Shown piece after piece: positions 5,944-9,695 of a stretch of DNA of 9,695 nucleotides (the first letter of the stretch is position 1; each line of letters starts with the position of its first letter). The stretch covers positions 1-9,695 of the forward strand of contig JBLMZW010000036.1 in assembly GCA_050259035.1 (NCBI GenBank), given 5' to 3'. The notes under the pieces were generated by a model. That model was not told where the DNA came from, searched no databases, and saw only the letters and a program-made list of their open reading frames with translations. Both the position numbers and the translations under genes were made by a program. Origin of the DNA: JBLMZW01 sp050259035 (GTDB lineage Bacteria; Bacillota; Syntrophomonadia; Syntrophomonadales; DTU052).

Positions 5944-5984
5944 TATTCGCCTCTAATACTAAATATCCCTGCAAATATCCTTGA
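5944..5984 (-). promoter_or_regulatory. Short direct repeat in the operon upstream region
   Basis: On the minus strand, AAGGATATTTGC is followed directly by AGGGATATTTAG and then GAGGCGAATA. The doubled GGATATTT unit lies 65-105 nt upstream of the first operon gene, where a promoter should be. No clean sigma-A -35/-10 pair can be assigned; the best is a weak TTAGTA/TTATTT at 17-nt spacing. It may be a regulator site or a promoter for another sigma factor. Confidence 0.25.
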
Positions 5985-6058
5985 AAAGGAAATAAACCCG
6001 CAATAGCTTTTAGAGACTTCGGCGGGATCAGCCTGGTCGGCCCTTGTATCAACATATC

Positions 6059-6190
6059 ATCCGGCCTTTATTCTTAAAAGCGGGTAAGACCAGCAAAGGC
6101 AATATCAAGTTTACCGTACCCACGATTAATCCTGGGGAACGGCACTTACTGGCGATAATCGTTGAAGCTAATCTGATGAGTGACGAATAA
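6059..6190 (+). pseudogene. C-terminal fragment of an unidentified gene
   Basis: The plus-strand frame ending at TAA 6188-6190 reads ...FLKAGKTSKGNIKFTVPTI, then NPGERHLLAIIVEANLMSDE. The alternating hydrophobic pattern and the PGERHLLAIIVEA strand look like real protein, perhaps the last strands of a beta-sandwich. The frame is open only from 6014 and has no plausible start with a ribosome binding site. A second frame starts at GTG 6180, overlapping this stop by 11 nt as in coupled operon genes (TNKNNNDNITQEERFLLLKN), but it runs into the 3' end of the opposite gene near 6245. Both may be scraps of an older plus-strand operon. I cannot name the family. Confidence 0.25.
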
Positions 6191-6249
6191 GAATAATAAC
6201 GATAATATAACCCAAGAGGAGCGATTCTTACTCTTAAAGAACCACCCCC

Positions 6250-6642
6250 CTATTTCTTTCCCCATTTCCCTTCCGGTAGTTCCTTACCTAGCCTGGGAAG
6301 TTCGTTCGGATGGTCCCAGTAATATGTGTAAGCCTCAACCCGATCCCCACCTTTTAGCTTAACTTCAATGAGAACCCGTATATACAGATTTCTAGAACTG
6401 GTCTCGCTATAGCCTTCTAGGCGATCCAGAACCTTTAGAGCTTTTCTTATCTCCTTGAGTTCTAAAACCTCGCCGGAGACTGTCCCATCCCCTTCTATCA
6501 TGGCCGGATACCCGTAAGGCAGGTCAAAAAGTCGGCCCTGGGCTGTAGCCGGGTAAACCGCCAATACAAATTTTTCGACTACCCGGTAATTCTTTAAACC
6601 AGGGCGAAGCGTTCCATAAACGAAAACTCGATTAACCGGCAT
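6250..6642 (-). CDS. Gamma-glutamylcyclotransferase (AIG2/GGCT-like) family protein
   Basis: 130 residues, complete for this small cytosolic family. The N-terminal VFVYGTLRPG (6-15) is the substrate-binding signature loop, and VLDRLEGYSE (71-80) holds the likely catalytic Glu (E76). GRLFDLPYGYPAMIEGDGTVSGEVLEL (36-62) is the usual central strand set. Family members cleave gamma-glutamyl amines or dipeptides with release of 5-oxoproline, or trim gamma-glutamyl groups in biosynthesis (BtrG type); the substrate here is not readable. ATG at 6642 has GAGGTGG 5 nt upstream. It is a single gene, diverging from the tRNA-Leu promoter, with about 370 nt between its stop and the operon to its left, so there is no evidence that it belongs to that operon. 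Confidence 0.85.
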   Translation of the reverse strand: MPVNRVFVYGTLRPGLKNYRVVEKFVLAVYPATAQGRLFDLPYGYPAMIEGDGTVSGEVLELKEIRKALKVLDRLEGYSETSSRNLYIRVLIEVKLKGGDRVEAYTYYWDHPNELPRLGKELPEGKWGKK

Positions 6643-6719
6643 CCTGCCACCTCATTTCCCCGTTAATAGCCTGGCACCAGTAGATCTGCCTGAACTCGCT
6701 TTATCCCTCTTTTCATGTG

Positions 6720-6748
6720 TTGACTACTTCCGAGGCGCTGGCTATAAT
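6720..6748 (+). promoter_or_regulatory. Sigma-A promoter of tRNA-Leu
   Basis: TTGACT (6720-6725), a 17-nt spacer and a perfect TATAAT (6743-6748). Transcription should start near 6755, giving a precursor with roughly 57 nt ahead of the tRNA. It is the best consensus promoter in the window, as expected for a stable RNA gene. Confidence 0.85.
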
Positions 6749-6811
6749 AATAGTTGCGGCAGAAACAGCTATATTTGTCGCGTTACCCTCAGTATGAATC
6801 TAATATAACAT

Positions 6812-6894
6812 GCGGCGGTGGTGGAATAGGCAGACACGTACGTTTGAGGGGCGTATGGGCGACCGTGCGGGTTCAAGTCCCGCCCGCCGCACCA
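6812..6894 (+). tRNA. tRNA-Leu (anticodon GAG)
   Basis: 83 nt, class II tRNA with encoded CCA. The acceptor stem GCGGCGG (6812-6818) pairs with CCGCCGC (6884-6890), then discriminator A and CCA (6892-6894). D-arm GTG/CAC, anticodon stem TACGT/GCGTA around loop TTGAGGG, giving GAG, which reads CUC and CUU leucine codons. A long variable arm (TGGGCGACCGT) and the T arm GCGGG-TTCAAGT-CCCGC complete it. The AATAGGCAGA D-loop is typical of leucine tRNAs. Confidence 0.96.
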
Positions 6895-6913
6895 TTAAAT
6901 TCCGGAAAATTGG

Positions 6914-6945
6914 CCTTTGCGTAAAATTTACGTAAAGGTCTTTTT
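6914..6945 (+). terminator. Rho-independent terminator after tRNA-Leu
   Basis: CCTTTGCGTAAA (6914-6925) pairs with TTTACGTAAAGG (6927-6938), one G-T wobble, followed by TCTTTTT (6939-6945). It begins 20 nt after the tRNA CCA end, so the transcript carries the single tRNA. Confidence 0.88.
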
Positions 6946-7172
6946 ATTGCATATATGTACGAGACGTATGTGTTAGAAACGCAAGCTTATCCAATATGAT
7001 ACTGGGTAAGCGTATATGATGACAAAAAGAAGAGGAAAAATTACTGGCTGAATCCCCGGTAAATACTCTCACATGAAGTCCCAACCGGAATATCTATATT
7101 TCCTGCATCCGTTTTAATATTATCTAACCGTTGAACCTAATTGTTTTAAATATTGATTCAAGTTCACCTTGT

Positions 7173-7619
7173 TCACTTTTTGATACTGAACCAATCCTTG
7201 AAAATGTCCAGCTTAATTATTCCAACAATGAACCCCCCGGAATAAAACCCAATTACACCTTCTAAATCGATACTTACAAAATGGCTTAATCCGAAGGCTA
7301 ATATAATTGGCCCAATCCACAGAATAAATTTGTAGATGAATTTACTTGGTATTTGGCCTACCAGTCCAAATCCTAGACCAACATACAGAGCAATTACATT
7401 AAAGGATATAACCGATAAATGTACTCCTGGTGAAGTTCTCCAGATTGCGAATATTACACCACCGATTATCAAAGCCAATGATATGCCGATAATATACGGT
7501 TTCATCCGCTCTAATTCTTCTTTAGAATAGGTTCGTTGTTTTTTCCCCATTAAAGAAAATACCATCATTATCATTGAAAGCAGCATTACAATTACGATGC
7601 CTATTATCAACTTATCCAT
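7173..7619 (-). CDS. Small multi-spanning membrane protein of unknown function
   Basis: 148 residues from the ATG at 7619. An in-frame GTG at 7631 overlaps the GGGGGTG Shine-Dalgarno, which is spaced 8 nt from the ATG, so the ATG is preferred. Four or five membrane segments are visible: residues 1-24 (LIIGIVIVMLLSMIMMVFSLM), then a charged loop KKQRTYSKEELERMK, then about 43-61, 68-90, 97-117 and possibly 121-140. The C-terminus is lysine-rich. I recognise no family. The gene follows the DUF3592-like gene by 31 nt in the same direction and probably shares its transcript. Base composition is visibly more AT-rich than the operon at 1145-5877. No clear terminator follows. Confidence 0.6.
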   Translation of the reverse strand: MDKLIIGIVIVMLLSMIMMVFSLMGKKQRTYSKEELERMKPYIIGISLALIIGGVIFAIWRTSPGVHLSVISFNVIALYVGLGFGLVGQIPSKFIYKFILWIGPIILAFGLSHFVSIDLEGVIGFYSGGFIVGIIKLDIFKDWFSIKK

Positions 7620-7650
7620 TGAATTACTCACCCCCGTTTAGCACACTGTC

Positions 7651-8079
7651 TTAGAATGTGCCATGGTAAAACATATAGGCAAGACAAGTAGCAGCCGTAA
7701 TTATTGCTCCCAAAAGCCAAATAATAGGCCATAACAATAAAGGTTTGTTCCAAAGTTGAGCATCTTGGGGCGTTTCCTCTAAATATACTACCTCTAAGTT
7801 TCTCCCGGGCTTAACGCCGAAGGTTCCAAAGCTAAATAAAGGCACAGATTCATGTTTATAAACCTCACCGTTCCTCGCTGTGTAATAATACTGAACAAGG
7901 TCATAAGTGTGGACACCGATGCTCTTACCATCAAAGTAATATCTATCTACTTTTTCATTTGAAGTAACCGTCGCTAGAACTCTGATTCCACGTCTCAATA
8001 ACTTAAATGATATGACTGAGTCTTTTCCAAAGACGATGATAGCTAGAATACTACTTCCAATTAGCCAATACACAGCCAT
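7651..8079 (-). CDS. DUF3592-like membrane protein
   Basis: 142 residues. It has an N-terminal membrane helix (about 3-24), then LLRRGIRVLATVTSNEKV, a soluble beta domain with VQYYYTARNGEVYKHES and KPGRNLEVVYLEETPQDAQL, and a C-terminal membrane segment (about 111-138, LLLWPIIWLLGAIITAATCLAYMF). This order, with the 'G-x-x-v-x-V-x-Y-x-x-x-P-x-x-A' strand near the end, is that of DUF3592 proteins, whose function is unknown. ATG at 8079 is preceded by AGGGGACGGA, a modest ribosome binding site. It is followed closely by the small membrane protein gene at 7619, and the pair is probably one transcript. Because of low GC and poor conservation it may be an accessory gene. Confidence 0.68.
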   Translation of the reverse strand: MAVYWLIGSSILAIIVFGKDSVISFKLLRRGIRVLATVTSNEKVDRYYFDGKSIGVHTYDLVQYYYTARNGEVYKHESVPLFSFGTFGVKPGRNLEVVYLEETPQDAQLWNKPLLLWPIIWLLGAIITAATCLAYMFYHGTF

Positions 8080-8256
8080 ACTTTTCCGTCCCCTGCCCTT
8101 TTTTCTCTAGTGGATGTAGATTGTATTCTATGCGACCAATGTCTTTAAAGGGTTTTATCATCACTACGCCCGCGCCAGAATATTCCTTTCCATATATATA
8201 TCGTTCTTTTTTCAGATATCTACAAGTGCTTACCCCATAAAACCATTTTCCCATAT

Positions 8257-8294
8257 AATTAGTCTAATTTAATGTAAGGGTAAATAACCGGTTA
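8257..8294. promoter_or_regulatory. Two small palindromes in the divergent intergenic region
   Basis: AATTAG-t-CTAATT (8257-8269) and TAACCGGTTA (8285-8294) are both perfect inverted repeats. They lie between the minus-strand membrane-protein genes and the plus-strand sigma-factor start at 8328. Either could be an operator for one side; no firm -35/-10 pair was found for either direction. Confidence 0.25.
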
Positions 8295-8327
8295 AGCCTT
8301 ATAGAGTACATACAGGGGAGGCATGGT

Positions 8328-8723
8328 ATGGTTCCTGTAGATAAAGATAAGGTTAGAAAGGCGTGCAAGGGTGATAATGGTGCTTTTTCTGATCTTATTC
8401 AGGAGAGAAAGGATGATATTTATAGAATTGCTTATACCTATATGAAGAACAGCGAGGACGCGCTTGATATTGTTCATGAGGTTGTTTATAAGGCATTTCT
8501 ATCTGTTAAAAAGATTAAAAACCCGGAGTTTTATAACACCTGGCTAACTAAGGTTACGATCAACTGTTGTATTGATCATTTGAAAAAGAATCGTAGGTTT
8601 CCTGTTTGGGAGGAGAAATACGGTATTAAAGAATTGGAGTATATATCTGATCATGGCGAGGATGATATTAACTTAATTGCCGGTATTGATTTGTTTAAAC
8701 AGCGATGGAGCCGAATTGGATAG
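8328..8723 (+). CDS. ECF-type RNA polymerase sigma factor, truncated after region 2
   Basis: 131 residues; intact ECF sigma factors have about 160-190. The start is well supported: GGGGAGG lies 7 nt before the ATG. Residues 9-90 form a normal sigma region 2 (KACKGDNGAFSDLIQERKDDIYRIAYTYMKNSEDALDIVHEVVYKAF, then NTWLTKVTINCCIDHLKKNRR), which binds core polymerase and the -10 element. The linker reaches AGIDLFK (118-124), where a normal protein enters region 4 with its LP...Y helix-turn-helix; here only QRWSRIG follows before a stop. Without region 4 the -35 element cannot be recognised, so it is probably inactive, or at most a core-binding decoy. No anti-sigma gene follows; a foreign C-terminal fragment does. 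A deletion joining two genes is the simplest explanation. Confidence 0.75.
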   Translation: MVPVDKDKVRKACKGDNGAFSDLIQERKDDIYRIAYTYMKNSEDALDIVHEVVYKAFLSVKKIKNPEFYNTWLTKVTINCCIDHLKKNRRFPVWEEKYGIKELEYISDHGEDDINLIAGIDLFKQRWSRIG

Positions 8724-8729
8724 AGGTAG

Positions 8730-8876
8730 TCAGGCCTGGATAGGAGTCAAGAATCAGAATCAAGCTATTTACACTGGCGGGTTAATTTCTCAGCCAGCCA
8801 ATATACTCATGGCAAATGGACTTTTGAGGTTAGGCCAATTAACGGTGATCCCATTCAGGTGAATTTGGATATATAG
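8730..8876 (+). pseudogene. C-terminal fragment of an unidentified protein, fused behind the sigma remnant
   Basis: In the same frame as the sigma factor, after two stops (TAG at 8721 and 8727), the sequence reads SGLDRSQESESSYLHWRVNF, then SASQYTHGKWTFEVRPINGD and PIQVNLDI before TAG 8874-8876. WRVNF...KWTFEVRPINGDPIQVNLDI has the rhythm of a PepSY-like or other beta-strand C-terminus, and it ends just before a hairpin, as a real gene end would. There is no start codon with a binding site. It may be the tail of a lost downstream partner such as an anti-sigma factor or exported protein; that is inference. Confidence 0.4.
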
Positions 8877-8889
8877 TCGCCTATTTTTT

Positions 8890-8916
8890 AAATGGGAGGG
8901 GCAACCCTCCCATTAA
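8890..8916. terminator. Hairpin between convergent genes, probable bidirectional terminator
   Basis: ATGGGAGGG (8892-8900) and CCCTCCCAT (8905-8913) form a 9-bp perfect stem closed by a GCAA (GNRA-type) loop, extended by TTA/TAA with one bulged A. It lies 15 nt after the plus-strand stop at 8876 and 14 nt before the minus-strand gene end at 8928. Neither side has a classic T-run (the minus side reads ATTTAAAAAA), so termination strength is uncertain. Confidence 0.6.
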
Positions 8917-8927
8917 CTTGTGCCCTA

Positions 8928-9695
8928 CTACATTCTCCACCACGAGGAAAAAGGGATGGACTCAGGGTCAAATAATGGAACTGTTTCACCGATTTGAGGA
9001 TAGAGCAGATTCACTCCTGATTTAGCTGCCGCCGGCAAGGCTCGCTCTATAGGTTCGGCCCAGCCATGAAGAGCAAGAGTAAAAGCACACCAATGAATTA
9101 GCATCATATTTTTGGCCTGTACATCTATATTAGCCTGTACAGCTTCTTCCGGTGTCATATGAACCCAGTACCAACGCGGATTATATTGACCACCTTCCAT
9201 TAAGGCGATATCAAAAGGTCCGTATTTTTGCCCGATTTCCTTGAAATGTTGGTCATATCCGCCATCTCCGCTGGTGTAGAAACGCGAATGTTTCCCCACT
9301 ATGACCCAACCGCCCCATAAGGTAGTATCTCTATTAAAGATACCTCTTCCCGAAAAATGTTTTGAGGGAGTCAGTGCAACGGTTAACCCTTGGAATTCAG
9401 CTTCATCCCACCAATTGAATTCTGTAATCCTTTCTTTCTCAATTCCCCATCGAAGCAAATGAACACCGACACCATGAGGAACGAAGAAATGGCCGACTTT
9501 GCTTTTTAATTTCTGAATGGATCGGTAATCCAGGTGGTCGTAATGGTCATGCGTAATAAAAACGGCATCAATAGGCGGCATTTCATAAATTATATATAAT
9601 AGATCCCCACTATAACGTTTGACTCCGGCAAAATGAACAGGTGAAGCAATTGGACCCAGCATAGGGTCTACCAGTAGTTTTCTATTATCTATACT
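8928..9695 (-). CDS. Metallo-beta-lactamase-fold hydrolase, NAPE-PLD/RomA-like, 5' end outside window
   Basis: The frame is open to the window edge (256 codons visible), and the ATG at 9662 is not the true start: the codons before it read RKLLVDP, which with MLGPIASP is the conserved VDP...RASP motif of the NAPE-PLD group. Metal ligands are all present: HDHYDH in FITHDHYDHLD, the histidine in TPSKHFSGRG, the aspartate in YTSGDGGY and the histidine in IHWCAF. DTTLWGGWVI and HMTPEEAVQANIDVQAKNMMLIHW also match that group. Human NAPE-PLD cleaves N-acyl-phosphatidylethanolamine; bacterial members are mostly uncharacterised zinc hydrolases, so the substrate is open. No signal peptide can be judged because the N-terminus is missing. 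It converges with the broken sigma-factor region. Confidence 0.85.
   Translation of the reverse strand, partial: SIDNRKLLVDPMLGPIASPVHFAGVKRYSGDLLYIIYEMPPIDAVFITHDHYDHLDYRSIQKLKSKVGHFFVPHGVGVHLLRWGIEKERITEFNWWDEAEFQGLTVALTPSKHFSGRGIFNRDTTLWGGWVIVGKHSRFYTSGDGGYDQHFKEIGQKYGPFDIALMEGGQYNPRWYWVHMTPEEAVQANIDVQAKNMMLIHWCAFTLALHGWAEPIERALPAAAKSGVNLLYPQIGETVPLFDPESIPFSSWWRM

Noticed and set aside
5801..6055. 84-codon minus-strand frame overlapping the first operon gene
   Set aside because: Its second half is an out-of-frame reading of the SCP2-like gene and of the leader palindrome; the start has no binding site.
8051..8254. 67-codon minus-strand reading frame overlapping the DUF3592-like start
   Set aside because: No ribosome binding site before its ATG or internal starts, no recognisable motif, and it overlaps the better gene by 29 nt. 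It could be a coupled small gene but cannot be supported.
8677..8862. 61-codon plus-strand frame over the sigma junction
   Set aside because: The competing frame 8730-8876 has a more protein-like C-terminus and ends right before the hairpin; this one has no binding site and no motif.

Overview
The window looks like a chromosomal segment from an anaerobic, probably spore-forming Firmicute of the Clostridia, possibly near the Desulfotomaculum/Pelotomaculum group. This rests on strong GGAGG-type ribosome binding sites, an exported YcdB/YcdC-type protein, an ECF sigma factor, and a REP-like GGGGACGG palindrome that I remember from such genomes. The assignment is an inference from style; no marker gene fixes it.

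Layout. 1-345 (minus): 5' part of an exported YcdB/YcdC-like protein that runs off the left edge. 346-1144: non-coding, with a palindromic operator candidate and then two direct copies (545-823 and 867-1152) of a roughly 280-nt element. Each copy carries an elaborate multi-helix fold, a minus-strand terminator and a REP-like palindrome. 1145-5877 (minus): a tight five-gene operon encoding a two-domain SCP2-like protein, a class III PLP aminotransferase, the two halves of a split transketolase, and a second two-domain SCP2-like protein. A near-perfect 22-bp palindrome lies just upstream of its first gene, and the terminator inside the right-hand repeat copy closes it. 5878-6249: operon leader plus what look like decayed plus-strand gene ends. 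6250-6642 (minus): gamma-glutamylcyclotransferase-like protein. 6720-6945 (plus): strong promoter, tRNA-Leu(GAG) and terminator. 6946-7172: no gene seen. 7173-8079 (minus): two small membrane proteins, one DUF3592-like. 8328-8876 (plus): an ECF sigma factor broken after region 2, followed in the same frame by an unrelated C-terminal fragment. 8892-8913: hairpin between convergent genes. 8928-9695 (minus): NAPE-PLD/RomA-like metallo-beta-lactamase-fold hydrolase, cut by the right edge.

The most interesting unit is the operon. A split transketolase can make or break an alpha-hydroxyketone; a class III aminotransferase could exchange the carbonyl for an amine; SCP2-like domains bind hydrophobic ligands. 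Together they suggest amino-ketol or amino-alcohol chemistry on a hydrophobic or carrier-presented substrate, with the SCP2 proteins presenting or storing it. I recognise no described pathway with this gene set. The substrate cannot be read from the sequence. The second item of note is the tandem structured element downstream of this operon.
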